From: Macrosoma leucophasiata
Lineage: Eukaryota > Arthropoda > Insecta > Lepidoptera > Hedylidae
Assembly: GCA_036365455.1 (NCBI GenBank)
Contig: JAWQUS010000030.1
Location: forward strand, 18,372,001 to 18,436,000
Length of the DNA: 64,000 nucleotides
Direction of reading: 5' to 3'
The notes below the pieces were generated by a model, which was not told the DNA's origin, searched no databases, and saw only the letters and a list, made by a program, of their open reading frames with translations. This document shows positions 32,693 through 44,200 of this stretch, one piece after another; position 1 is the first letter of the stretch, and each line of letters starts with the position of its first letter. The position numbers and the translations under genes are program-made.

Positions 32693-33079
32693 TATACTGG
32701 ATGACTTTTTTTACCGTCTTGAAAAAAATAGGGCGTGATAAGCAAATGAAATAAAAGCCTGTGGCATAGTTATTTATATTATTTTTTTATATTTTCTAAC
32801 TTCATCTGAAATTAAAATTTCATTAAACATTTCTATTCATTATTCTATTTTTAATTTTAGAACACTGAATTTCAACAAACAAACGCCGGCAACTTGACAC
32901 GATCCTGTTTTTGCAAGTTTTGTAGGTAATAATGAATAGAAATGTTTAATGAAATTTTAATTTCAGATGAAGTTAGAAAATATAAAAAAATAATATAAAT
33001 AACTATGCCATAGGCTTTTATTTCATTTGCTTATCACGCCCTATTTTTTTCAAGACGGTAAAAAGAGTCACCCAGTATA
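32693..33079. mobile_element. Long-hairpin MITE, arms about 155 bp
   Basis: 32693-32850 and 32925-33079 are almost exact reverse complements, starting TATACTGG and ending CCAGTATA. The unpaired centre is about 75 bp ('aacgccggcaacttgacacg'). TA at both ends suggests a Tc1/mariner-type target. It is non-coding. Confidence 0.85.
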
Positions 33080-34074
33080 TACGCATACATTGCCAGCGGA
33101 GACAGTAATAGCGTTAATTGAGCGAGTGCTTAACGAGCAATGTATTCGCTAGCAGTAACGTTTAAATAATGCAGTTTAAGTTCGAATATTCATATTCCTT
33201 TGTATATTTATATGTTTTTTACAAGTATTATAACAATAAATGTTATTTGTGACTTACCGATCAAAAGATATACCTCCTCGCTTTATACTTGAGGTCTGAC
33301 ATTTCATATTACATGTTAAAATTGGCACTACATGGTATTTTACCAAGAGATGCGTCGTTCGAAGCAGTCTACACGACACTACGAGCCACATACGAGCGGC
33401 GAACGAATGGTTCTGCCGAACTGTGTGTGTTCACGCGTAGTTGTGGCGGGCTTGCCACGCTCACATTACCATTCCATCTTTATTTATCTATTCCGTGATC
33501 TCTTCTATTTGGTCCAAATACAAGTTCAAAAGTACGAGCGAGTAAAAAACCGTAGTTGCCGTAAAAAAAAGATCATTTTAATATCCAACTATAGATAATA
33601 TCGTCCTAAAAATTTTGGTAGGTACTAGATTATCATGGTAGTGTGTGACATAATGTACTTCATTTTATTTATTGATAGTAGTCCTGGCAAACTTCATGTT
33701 GCCTCAGAATTAGTATTGATAAAACTTATATATCGATTGCAGCGCCATCTGAAGTGCTAAAGTGTGAATCTAAACCATTCTCAATTCCCCTTGAACACAC
33801 ACAAAAACTTAATCAAACTCCGTCCAGCCGTTTAGGAGGCGTTCAGTGATATACCTTCCTACACACGCACAGAAGAATTATATAAATATATTATTATAAT
33901 TTTATGTTCTTTATGAGTAGGTATTATTATTGAGAAATATTACCGTTCTGCACTTCTCCTACATTATAAAACTATAAATGTGCCAAATTTTATACCTACT
34001 CCTTCGTCCGCAGAATTTTCGTAAAAAGGGATCCAAAGTTGTGTTTTTGTTAACTAAATTAGTACCTAATTACT
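33080..34074. other. Intergenic, only a dispersed repeat tail at about 33755-33900
   Basis: 33755-33900 ('aatcaaactccgtccagccg ... cgcacagaagaattatata') reads as a common lepidopteran repeat end. I see no gene in the rest. Open frames at 33289-33598 overlap each other in two frames and lack any domain. Confidence 0.4.
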
Positions 34075-34556
34075 TAGCCTGGGTTGCACCACGATGTTTG
34101 TTAAAGTTAAAGTTAGTGTGACTGCCTCGGTAGCCTAGTGGTAGCAGGCCACTACTACTACGCTGAGGTCCTGGGTTCGATTCCCGAGTAGGGAGTTATC
34201 AGAGATAATGGTGTAAAGTCCTATCCTATATCTCTGGTTCTATTGGGATATTTCCATTTTCTGGAAATTTCCCAGTACCTCGAAGTTTGGTAAGGTTCCC
34301 GGAGATGTCAACAGGCTCGCCACCTGTTACATGGGCCAAAAACGTAACCGGCGAATCGAGGGTGTTTGCATGTATGCTTGAATGCATGCATTTACCTCTG
34401 CCTACCCCTTCGGGGATTACAGGCGTGAAGTAACGTAAAGTTAGTGTAACATTTCACAGCCTTCTCTAACTTAAAGAAATCTGTTAAAGTTAGAGAAGGA
34501 TGTGAAATGTTACAATAACTTTAACTTTAACAAATGTCGTGGTGCAACCCAGGCTA
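34075..34556. mobile_element. Hairpin MITE, second copy, carrying a SINE
   Basis: The ends TAGCCTGGGTTGCACCACGA and its complement match 20177-20316. The middle is opened by a SINE at 34120-34436. Removing that SINE and one target repeat gives about the length of the intact copy. Confidence 0.85.
34120..34436 (+). mobile_element. tRNA-derived SINE with 11-bp target duplication
   Basis: The head 'actgcctcggtagcctagtg' and B box GGTTCGATTCC are tRNA-like. The body contains 'gtgtaaagtcctatcc' and 'ggagatgtcaacaggctcgc', and the end is 'tacaggcgtgaagtaacgt'. The direct repeats AAAGTTAGTGT at 34109-34119 and 34437-34447 flank it exactly. Another copy is at 55007-55278. Confidence 0.85.
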
Positions 34557-34674
34557 ATTATTAGTTCGAAGTTGAAAGGTTTTATCGATGAACAACTGAT
34601 AAACGAAATATCATACGATAGAGAAACGTTATTTTTCCTAGCCCACCTTTTGATGTCATAAATTTGACTTTATA

Positions 34675-35330
34675 TTCGTACAAATAATGTACATTTCTTC
34701 GGTTCTAAGTAAACTTTATGTATTGAAACATAAATTGCCTTTCAATATATTAAGACTCATTTATATGGCCTTGGCAGATTCGGTTATAAGTTACGGATTA
34801 AGTAGCTATGGCAGAACATACAGATCTTATATTGAATCCATATACAAATTGCAATTAAGAATATTACAAACTATAACGCCTAAACATATACTAAATAAAA
34901 CTAAAAATGACGCAAGAAAGTTGTTCGAATATTGTAATGTGTGTGTATAAAAAAATTGAATACTTAATTTTGTCTGAAAACAATAACTTAGATTCATTCT
35001 TTCGTGGAAAATATAAGACCTGTATACATGAGAACACTCATAAATCGAAACAAGTATATTCTGCCAAAAAGCAACAACTTCTATGGGACTAGAGTGATAA
35101 GTTATCTAATATCTCATTATTTAAATGAACTTCCTGTAGATTTGCAAATTATGTATAGTACAAACCATATTTTTTTCTGTAATACATTAAAAAGGTACTA
35201 CACTAAGCCTAAAATTAGCGACTCACCGGCGCCCAGATAAACCCTGTGAGGTTTTCGTGGTGCGGTACTTATTGTATAAAAGTGTATTTTGAAATGTACT
35301 GAATAAATCAATAAAATAAAAAATAAAAAT
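34675..35330 (+). mobile_element. LINE C-terminal end and 3' UTR
   Basis: Open text reads LRLIYMALADSVISYGLSSY and YIESIYKLQLRILQTITP, typical of LINE RT C-termini. After a frame shift it continues to LNELPVDLQIMYS and a stop, then a 3' UTR ending in (AATAAA)-rich sequence. It stops about 30 bp before the orphan DUF1091 exon. Confidence 0.75.
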
Positions 35331-35358
35331 TATATAATACAAATAATTTCTTTTACAG

Positions 35359-35520
35359 GGCAGCTATTATTTACGCAATTTTACAGTGCCAACTTATAAC
35401 ATTCCAGTGAATTTCCCATTTGAAAAAGGACGCATTGAAGTGAATTTTACTTCCACTGTCAACAAAGACACAGTTGGTTCCGGATACGTCGACGTAGAAC
35501 GCAAGACTGTCAGAGTTTAG
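35359..35520 (+). pseudogene. Orphan last exon of a DUF1091-family gene
   Basis: After the acceptor TTTCTTTTACAG, the frame GSYYLRNFTVPTYNIPVNFP continues to DVERKTVRV and a stop: 53 codons, intact and equal in length to the last exons at 44367 and 59996. No exon 1, 2 or 3 of the family is visible upstream, where a LINE end lies immediately adjacent. The sequence 3' of it ('tccaacaacatcaacgagat' near 36053) matches the 3' flank of the gene at 47696-50724 (near 51176). It is therefore the remains of a fourth array member and is unlikely to be expressed as a full protein. Confidence 0.8.
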
Positions 35521-35545
35521 CTAAATACAATAATTTTATTATTAT

Positions 35546-35803
35546 GCCCCATCCAGACTCTCCACGGGCTACAGGAGGGATGGCGAGTTCGAGAATGTGG
35601 ACGGTTCGCTCATGTCCCCTCGTCTTTCCTCGCTTCGCCTCGCTGTCGCTCCGTTTTGTGTCGGTTTCTGGACGCGAGTGGGCGGGTGAAGTAAATAAAC
35701 CAGCGGGCAAGAGAATAAATCGAGTGTGTGAATGGCTAGCTTCCACTCGCCAAGACTCGCACGGAAAACTTCTACGAGGCGCCTCGCGAGAGTTTGGATG
35801 GGC
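35546..35803. mobile_element. GC-rich MITE, about 258 bp
   Basis: The left end GCCCCATCCAGACTCTC and right end GAGAGTTTGGATGGGC are inverted. The element lies 25 bp after the orphan DUF1091 stop. Open frames on both strands here are due to GC content. Confidence 0.65.
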
Positions 35804-36504
35804 CATATTTTTCAAATAAGAGTGTGTCAACATTTAAATTTTAACACGTTTTTGTTTTAAAATAATGAAAGAAGATACAAAAAACAGGGTTATGTATGTG
35901 TATTGTGTGGAACAGCGCAGCTTCGCATCGCATATGACATCCAAAGGCTTTGACGTAGGTAATCTGTTTATTATCGTATAGAACTTAATGGCAACATCGT
36001 CTCACGGAACACTATTTAATGAAAATATGTATGAATATTCATTTTCAATATCCAACAACATCAACGAGATACAACATTGGCAAGGAGCGTAACACAAACT
36101 CCTAAATGTGGGTGAATTTGTGAAATACAAAAAAAAACTATTCCATTGTCATCATACATAATTCAATTTGGACACAGATGCACGTGTAAATTCACGTCAC
36201 TGATTTATGCTGTGTAATAGAGACCAAATTAAGCGTTAATGGGGATTTTTGGCGCAGTCTTCGCGGTGTGTCAATACTGATTACTAAGCTAAGTAGTAAT
36301 GTAGAGATTCTAGACAACGCCACATATATACGTAGAGGAGATGCGCTGTTATGGTCCTGGAGTACGGTTTGAAGACACTTTTGTTATGCGGCTTAACAGA
36401 CGGATCTAGAAGTCGCTGACTCGCGACCTATTTGTCAGTTTAATACTGATAGTCTTAAAGCGGCCATAAAGCGGAACAAGGGCTAACGTGTTCGCTAAAG
36501 ATCT

Positions 36505-36970
36505 GCGCATAGAGAAAGAAAGAAAGAGTGCTTTATTTCGTAGAGTCGCCTACCTAAACTGAAAACTGACGACGATAAAATCGTGTCGTCGAAACTTGTG
36601 TACAAGCTCGGGTACAAGTCTGGGCGAAATTCCCTCGGATATGACGAGGGCGAAGTGCCACAGGCGTGGCACTTCACAAAAGTGTGGTGTACTGTTCTTT
36701 AAAAAAAGGTGACAAGACAATACCCTTCTACTTCTATATACTCGACGAATTCCAGCGACCCGAACAATCCTGGTTCCGTAAAGGCTTAGACCATAGACCT
36801 CATACACACACTGCGCAACAGTTCTTACAGAAGACGAACAAGTACAAGTATTCGATTTAGGCAATGCAATAGTCACCCCAGAGGTGCCAACTCCAGGCAG
36901 GGTGCCAGCTTGTACGAAAACGCTACTATGCTGGTTCGCCTTCAGAATAAAAAATCCAAATAAGAAAACC
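36505..36970 (-). other. Possible 3' end of an unidentified retroelement
   Basis: On the minus strand the segment ends 'gaaataaagcactctttctttc', which looks like a polyadenylation signal and tail. Overlapping open frames exist in two registers with no domain I recognise. The adjacent 36175-36300 shares text with 63700-63830 and 13800-13870 (dispersed repeat). Confidence 0.35.
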
Positions 36971-37247
36971 AAAACCTCAAAAAAATCTATCGGGTGCTTT
37001 TACTGGTGGTAGAGTTTCAGCACTTCAATATCAAAGATCGAGGGATTAGGCATCCCCGCATAACCTACCGCTAAATGGCACCTGCGCGGCTATAATAAGC
37101 TTGTAAGTATTTCAGGGTAAGTCGTTAGTGAATAATCCTGCCCACTTCGTTGTGTCTGTGCAAGTATTAGCCGTTGGGAAGACTTGAACAGCCGGATACA
37201 ATATGCCTGATGGATTCTTCCGGTTCGGTGGAATGCCCAATATAATA

Positions 37248-38535
37248 GGTTGGGGAAAAAGTCTTTTCGCATTATAGTATGTATTAACTTGTAATAAAAT
37301 CTCTTTGGCTGTAGTATTTGTATCTGGCTGGTTTTGGTATCATTGAAAATTAAAATTTTAAAGAACATAATTCCAAATTCAAATTAGGCAAATGTGTGAT
37401 TTTCATTTGTTTTTCGTACTGTCAAGATGAGTGAATCTAATGAAGAAATTCGATACATTTTAAAATTTTACTACAAAAAAGGTAAAAATGCAACGCAAGC
37501 CGCGAAAAAAAATTGCGATGTTTATGGACCTAGTGCAGTGTCTGTGAGAGTAGCACAAATTTGGTTTAAGCGTTTTCAATCCGGAAATTTTCATGTCAAA
37601 GATGCACCTCGCTCTGGTCGCCCTATTACGGATAAAATGGATGCCATTTTTGAAAAAGTGGAGCAAGATCGAAATATCAGTAGTTACGACGTAGCTGAAG
37701 AACTGAGAATTGATCACAAAACAGTTTTGGCGCATTTGAAAAAAGCTGGGTACAAACAAAAGCTCGAAATTTAGGTACCTCACGAGCTCACTGAAAGAAA
37801 CCTAATGAACCGTGTACTCATTTGTGATTCTTTATTACGACGTAATGAAACCGAATCATTTTTGAAGAAGCTGATAACTGGTGATGAAAAGTGGATCACG
37901 TACGACAAGAACGTGCGAAAAAGGTCGTGGTCAAAGGCCGGTCAGGCTTCACAGACTGTGGCGAAACCCGGGTTAACTCGCAATAAGGTGATGTTGTGTG
38001 TGTGGTGGGATTGGAAGGGCATTATTTATTCATTATGAGCTATTACCACCAGGCAGGACTATTTTCTTAATTCTGAACTCTACTGCGAACAACTGATGAG
38101 ATTAAAGCAAGAAGTTGAGAGAAAGCGGCCGGAATTGATCAACAGAAGGGGTGTGGTGTTTCATCATGATAACGCTAGACCTCACACATCTATAGCCACT
38201 CAGCAAAAATTAAGAGAGTTTGGCTGGGAGGTGTTAATGCATCCGCCGTATAGTCCTGACCTTGCACCTTCAGATTTCCACCTGTTTCGGTCTCTTCAGA
38301 ATTCTTTATGCAATGTTAGGTTAACATCACGAGAGGACTGCCAAATCCACTTGTCGCGGTATTTTGATGAGAAGTCCCAAAATTTTTATAGCAATGGGAT
38401 CATGTCCCTACCTACAAGATGGCAAAAGGATATCGAACAAAAGGGTACATACATACTTTAGTTAAATTTAAATAGACTTTATTAAAAAATGTTTTGAATT
38501 ATCTTAAAAAATGCGAAGAAACTTTTTCCCCAACC
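37248..38535 (+). mobile_element. Mariner element, copy 2
   Basis: The ends GGTTGGGGAAAAAGTCTTTT and CTTTTTCCCCAACC with TA on both sides bound 1288 bp. It is closely related to the minus-strand copy at 30958-32222, in the opposite orientation and about 5 kb away. Confidence 0.94.
37427..38461 (+). pseudogene. Mariner transposase, broken (copy 2)
   Basis: Starts MSESNEEIRYILKFYYKKGK and keeps TGDEKWITYD, VFHHDNARPHTS and PYSPDLAPSDFHLF (D,D34D). A TAG replaces the tryptophan codon before VPHELTERN at about 37772. Small insertions near 38020-38075 shift the frame. The C-terminus to GTYIL and its stop is intact. Lesions differ from those of copy 1, so the two decayed independently. Confidence 0.93.
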
Positions 38536-38824
38536 TAATATGTTGCCTGTTGTATACCATGCCCACCTTTCAGCATACATTTCTGGCAGTTATTGGCCAT
38601 TACTAGGTACTTCGTTCATAACTGGACAAACAAAACCTTCGGTTTCTCTAAAGAGGTTCCTGAGCCGTAGGCAGGATACAGATGCTAGGGAACCAACCTC
38701 GGACACCCTCGGGCCCATGAAGTACCCAGTATAATCGCCCATACATGCCACTCTTTGCCATTCCATACATTCTTGCGGTCGCTCACTATGGGCCTCTTAA
38801 GAACGTTCAAGTAAAGAACACCTA

Positions 38825-38885
38825 TAGGTTGCAGTCATCACTTAGCATCCATGTGAACTGCATGCTTGTTTGTCACCATAAAAAA
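38825..38885 (+). repeat. 290-bp repeat family, tail fragment
   Basis: 'aggttgcagtcatcactta ... gaactgcatgcttgtttg' is the family's 3' end, ending in an A-run directly before the SINE at 38896. Another tail fragment is at 39515-39640. Confidence 0.7.
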
Positions 38886-38895
38886 AGAGTAATGT

Positions 38896-39045
38896 ACTTC
38901 GGTAGCTTAGTGATAAAACGGCTGGACTGGTTATCCTGAGGTCGCAGGTTCGATTCCTGCCCGAAGTCAAAATTTTCTTTCCCATTTTTCTTTATTTTCT
39001 AAAGTTCACTCGCATGTGTTATTGCGAATAATAAAATATTATAAG
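38896..39045 (+). mobile_element. tRNA-derived SINE, copy 2, with 9-bp target duplication
   Basis: The tRNA-like head 'acttcggtagcttagtgata ... ggttcgattcctgcccgaagt' is followed by the tail 'actcgcatgtgttattgcga' and an AT-rich end. GAGTAATGT at 38887-38895 and 39046-39054 flanks it. The T arm and acceptor stem still pair well. Confidence 0.85.
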
Positions 39046-39223
39046 GAGTAATGTGCCAAGGTCTAGGTCAAGGTCCAGGGTCTCAAACATGACCATAAAT
39101 CAAGGAGGTCCCAATTGGAGGTGGGAGATGTACTCGCCGTTAATGTTGATCCCGAGTCCTTTTCAGTCTAGAATCTTGAAGTTTATAACTTATTTTGGAT
39201 TTGAAATATTTGCAGAAGTCTTA

Positions 39224-39386
39224 AGCGCCCTAACGCATTAGTGGTTAGCGTTAGGGAGCGGGTGGCCGTGCGGATTACTGATTTTACAGTTTAATATGCA
39301 ACCGCCTGTTATGTATAGTACGTACATTAACAGGCGGTTGCATATTAAACTGTAAAAGCGGCTAACCGCTTGTACGTTAGGGCGCT
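39224..39386. mobile_element. Hairpin MITE with 30-bp perfect inner arms
   Basis: The outer ends AGCGCCCTAACG and CGTTAGGGCGCT are inverted. Inner arms 39282-39311 and 39328-39357 are perfect complements around a 16-nt centre. It is about 163 bp and non-coding. Confidence 0.85.
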
Positions 39387-39859
39387 CAGGAAGATATAAG
39401 AAAATATGAGCAAATTTTGAGGAAGTAAAAACCACAATCCGAAGGTACGCTGGATTTATAATTTACAACAACATACTCCGTATTTTGCATTCCCTATTCT
39501 TTAGTCTCAGGGGTGGCAATGCTTTCGCATTTTGTCTTCTGGTTTTTGTGTAGATATCTATAGGCTGATTAAGCTGCAGCCATCACTTAACATCCATATG
39601 AGCTGTATACTCGTTTGCTAACTTCCTTACTTAAAAAAAACTGCTTCACATTATTCCAATTATACAGCGCAGTAAATCGTTATACTTGATCATTTGACCG
39701 ACACGGATAGTTGGCTTTAATAACATAGAATAATTAGTGTCTGATATCAAATGCATTATGCTGATGAATTTTATCCGCTTGCCTCCTATGATCTGAAAGC
39801 ACGGCGGTGCCCGCACCAAGACGAGCCCACTGAAGCGCAGGACACGATCTCTTGAAGGA

Positions 39860-40460
39860 GTTTTTTAGGGTTCCGTAGTAAACAAGGCACCCCTATAGTT
39901 TCGCCATGGCCGTCTGTCTGTCTGTCCGTCCGCGGTTAAGCGCAAAAACTATTGGTACTAGAGACTTGAAATTTGGCAAAAGTATTCAACTTAATCACGC
40001 CGACAAAGTGGTAGAATAAAAACATTATAGAAAAAATATTTAGGGTACCTCCCCTACAAATAACGCGCGCATATTTATTTTCTTTTCGTTTTCTGTATGT
40101 AGTATCGTTTGATAAGTCTTTCAAAAATGTTAGGGGCGTGCAAACATAATTTTTGGATTTAGTTAACAGTTCGTGACTTATTAAGCTTTAAAGTGCCAAT
40201 TTTCGTTAGAGTCAAGTGTCCTCCCCTTCTAGGATCTAAACGGTTGTTGTAAGAATTTCAAACGTTACGGCAATAGTAGCTACATATAACGAAATTCAAA
40301 GGAAAACTATCACACTTAACGCTTTACAAGTATAAAGTAGTAGTTAAAACCAAATGTATTTTACTCTATTTAGAAGAACTCCATAGATTTTTTTTATTTA
40401 TTTCATTACATTATTCGAACCTACACTGCGTGTGGCTCGACACCCACTTGACCGGTTTAA
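39860..40460. repeat. Widespread lepidopteran-type repeat
   Basis: Starts 'agggttccgtagtaaac' with (GTCT)n and 'gtccgtccgcgg'. It ends near 40430-40460 with 'cactgcgtgtggctcgacac...cttgaccggtt'. The same end occurs at 63300-63345. I see no coding function. Confidence 0.55.
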
Positions 40461-40799
40461 TGTCATGAAGTGGCAAACAAGCATAGGATACGATTTTTGT
40501 AATAGCTATAAAAACGCTAGGATACATTGACAACTATAAATTACATTGAGAATGTGTGTACAATTAATTTGCCATTTACATTTCCTCAATAATCAGATTA
40601 TCTTAGAGATGTCATTGGCAGAAAAGGAAATCACAAAAATATTAGCAACAAAAAATATCCTATTCAATTTTAAAAACCTATATGCATTGCGTTGTGTCGT
40701 CGATGCCTATATGCAATTAAATAAATAGGCACTCGGCTAGGCATCGACCACACAACGCAGCTTCGATGAGGCTATGACAATTGCCGGTGAATGACAAGA

Positions 40800-41058
40800 A
40801 AAAGAGTCACTTTTTCTTTTCTTTTTACTCTTTGTTATCAGTTTGTAAAGGTGAAATGAGACATTCTACTGATATTCTTTTTACATTAGCATATTGTATT
40901 TAGTTTTATCTTAGTGATATTCTTGACTTTACATATATTTTTTATCTTGTTTGACATGTGTATCAATTGTTATTAATTTATTTTGTTTGTTTTTGACGTG
41001 TCATAAGAGGTGCCTGTCACCCTAAATGAATAAATGAGTTTCTGATTCTGATTCTGCT
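40800..41058 (+). mobile_element. LINE 3' tail, plus orientation
   Basis: Inverted relative to 13926-14158. It runs from 'tttttactctttgttatcag' to 'aataaatgagtttctgattc' with the (TGATTC)n end, about 240 bp before the first DUF1091 gene. Confidence 0.8.
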
Positions 41059-41251
41059 AGGGCACAAGTAAAAAGTATAGGTACAGGCTAGAAACAATTT
41101 AAAACGGAACTACAAAGCATAACTAGTTACAAATAAATATTGAAAAAATTTAAGAACTTGAATGTTTTATTAAAAAATTGGTTATTATTGAACCCTGGAA
41201 ACAAATGGATATTTAAAATTAAACCAATCATAATCCAATTTATCCACTGAT

Positions 41252-41278
41252 TTAAATAGTTATGATAATAAATCAGTT
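41252..41278 (+). promoter_or_regulatory. Core promoter of the first DUF1091 gene
   Basis: The TATA-like TTAAATAG and an arthropod initiator-like TCAGTT lie about 21 nt apart, with the initiator 24 nt before the ATG at 41297. The block, including CCAATCA upstream, is conserved in front of all three genes. Confidence 0.5.
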
Positions 41279-41296
41279 GGTCATTTTGTGTTCAAA

Positions 41297-44200
41297 ATGT
41301 CGCACACTGTAACCAAACGTATATTATTCTTTAATTTTATTATTTTTTGTTCAATCATTTCATCTGTGGCCGCTGTCAGGGTAAAATGCTAATTTTTCTG
41401 ATTCAATATCTATTTTTTTTATGTTAAACACATAAGCGTGCTCACATTCATGTAAAGAGATGATTGCAGCTTATAGACGTGTACACAAAATCCACAGGTC
41501 AAAATGCAGTTGCGTTGTTACCTCTGAGCCCAAAGTTGTTATGTCTCTGTGATAGTTCCACTGGTGGTAGAGCTCCAGTGATGGAGCTCGTCGGCGTAGG
41601 CACCACCGCATTACCTAACATACTTGCCGCTAAGTGGTAGTGTTCAGCACTATCGTGTACCGGTCAGGTGGTAATGTACGGCCCTGTAATTTCCGGCACA
41701 GAGGCATAACCTTAGGCCTCAGGAGTGGTAACGCATCTGCATTTTGACCTCGGTCTTTGAGTGGGTGTCTATAGGCTGCAGTTATCATTTAACATCAATG
41801 TGAACTGCATGCTTGTTTACCACTTCCATTACATAAAAAAAAAGTAATTACTGGACCATACATTAACATCTCACCGGAACACGGTAGTGTTGAACACTAC
41901 CATTTGGCGGCAGATAAAGTTGATGCGGTGGTGCCTACGCTAGCAAGCTCCGTCACTAGAGCTCTACCACCAGTAAACTATTATTTTACGAGAATCAGGC
42001 CCCTATGTTGACTGGTTGTCTGATGTCAAAATGCTCACATCTTAACGAAAAACTTCGTTAAGATGTGGAAAACTTGTTTACGTGAATGACCTTTATTTGA
42101 GCCTATATGCCTTAATTGAGCCTTTATGCCTTAATTGAGCCTTTATGCCTAAATTGAGTACATAGAGCAACACCGGAGGGCAGAAGCCATATGCAGGCTT
42201 TCCCCTCTGTCAAAGTACAAGCTCAAATGGGCCTATACCTGTCGCCTAGATGTTTAAATGTGTGCGTGAAATTGTTTCTGTATTTTGTTAAAGTCAAGGT
42301 GTGAGTTTCGTAGTAATAGACGTTTTTTGTGGTGTGCGTGTGTGTCGCACGCATTTCTCCCCGCAAAAAATGACAGACTGCTTTGCATCGGTAATACACG
42401 GTAGGGCTACTCCCCTCCGGTCTGCCGCGACTGATGGGCCGCGTTGCTCTATGATTGAGTATGAGGAATTAATACAGCTAATGATGAAACATTTGTCGCC
42501 TAGGTCAAAATGTGGGATATTGAACATCCAATAATAACTTTTTACAACACATCGTATGTAATGTATATGAACGTAACAAGTATGCGCTACGGCAGAAATG
42601 ACCGCGTTCATCACTACTCATTATATTTTCAAAGTCTCATACAATTTGACAATAAAATGAAGGTAAGTTTCACTTTTTAATTACAACCTGCTAATTTTCT
42701 GTTAGGACAAGTTACAATATATCATCATGGGCGTAGTCAGCCATGGGCTTAGGGTGGGCAGAAGTCTAAAGTAATATGTAACTGGCAAACTTTACCCGCG
42801 GTCTTAACCCAGTTTTTACTGGTGGTAGAGCTCCAGTGACGGAGCTCGCGGGCGTAGGCACCACCGCATTACCTAATATACTTGCCGTTAAATGGTAGTG
42901 TTCAGCACTATCGTGTACCGGTCAGGTGGTAATGTACGGCTCTGTAATTTCCGGCACAGAGGCATAACACCTAATGCCTCAGGAGTGGTAGCGCATTTGC
43001 ATTTTGACCTCTGGTCATTGTGTGGGTGTCTATAGGCTGCAGTCATCACTTAACATCAATGTGAACTGCACGCTTGTTTGCCACTTTTATAACATAAAAA
43101 AAAAATCTGTACGTACGAGTATAAGGGTCATAGCTCAGTCCAACCCCCGTTGATGGGTCAGGCGGGTACCTATATCGGGCGGGACTTTGAAGTCAGCCGA
43201 AAGCTGTCCACTATTGAATTTATAATTGGGGTGTTTGAGCGCTATTGAGGTAATTCCCGTTTCACGATAATAAACAAATCAATTTATTCCAGATATTACT
43301 TCGTGTACACGAATATCAGCTAAACGTCTATAAGCGCAATTTCATCGAGGTCAGCTTTAAACTATGCGACTTTGTGACAAAGGATGAAACATGGCTTTTA
43401 GGCGACACCATTAGAAAAATATGGGAGAATGCTGTGAAAGAAGTACATCCAGATGCCGTAAAAACATGTCCTTTTCCCGCTGTACGGTTATATTGAATTT
43501 TAGCCTTTTTAACGTAATTACAGTGACAAATAAAAAAAAGATACAGTTAATGTGGGTGGTTACTACCACCCACATTAGCTGTACCTTTTTTTTATTTGTT
43601 ATTGAATATCGTATAGGTAAATGAATATTGGAATATACAGACATATAGGCTCTAACTGGTGGTAGAGCTCCAGTGATGGAGCTCGCGGGCGTAGGCACCA
43701 CCGCATTACCTAATATACTTGCCGCTAAATGGTGGTGTTCAGCACTATCGTGTTCCGGTAATGTACGGCCCTGTAATTTCCGGCACAGAGGCACAACATC
43801 TTAGGCCTTAGGAGTGGTAACGCATCTGCATTTTGACCTTGGTCTTTGTGTGCGTGTCTATAGGCTGCAGTCATCACTTAACATCAATGTGAACTGCATG
43901 CTTGTTTGCCACTTCCATTTCATAAAAAAAGAGGCACCACATGTTGGCCCGAACGTTAGCGCTAAAGCTACACGTCCAACGGAAAAAAGAAATCGGCCCC
44001 AATGGAAGACCAGCGCCGCTCGTAAGACCGGCTTTATGCTGAATTGGGGACCTTTTTGTAACAACCTTGTTTTCGTGTTCTTTGTTTTAGTGTTTAATTA
44101 TGTTGTTGTTACAAATAAAGTTTTTCTATTCTATTCTATTCAACGTGTGGATCAAGAAAATAGCATTGGCCCGAATGTTGGGGCAAGCGATGCGCGTTGG

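Noticed and set aside
35510..35833. Overlapping ORFs on both strands
   Set aside because: They lie within a GC-rich MITE with inverted ends and have no domain.
36550..36972. 140-codon minus-strand ORF as a gene
   Set aside because: A second frame is equally open, no domain is recognisable, and the end looks like a retroelement tail.
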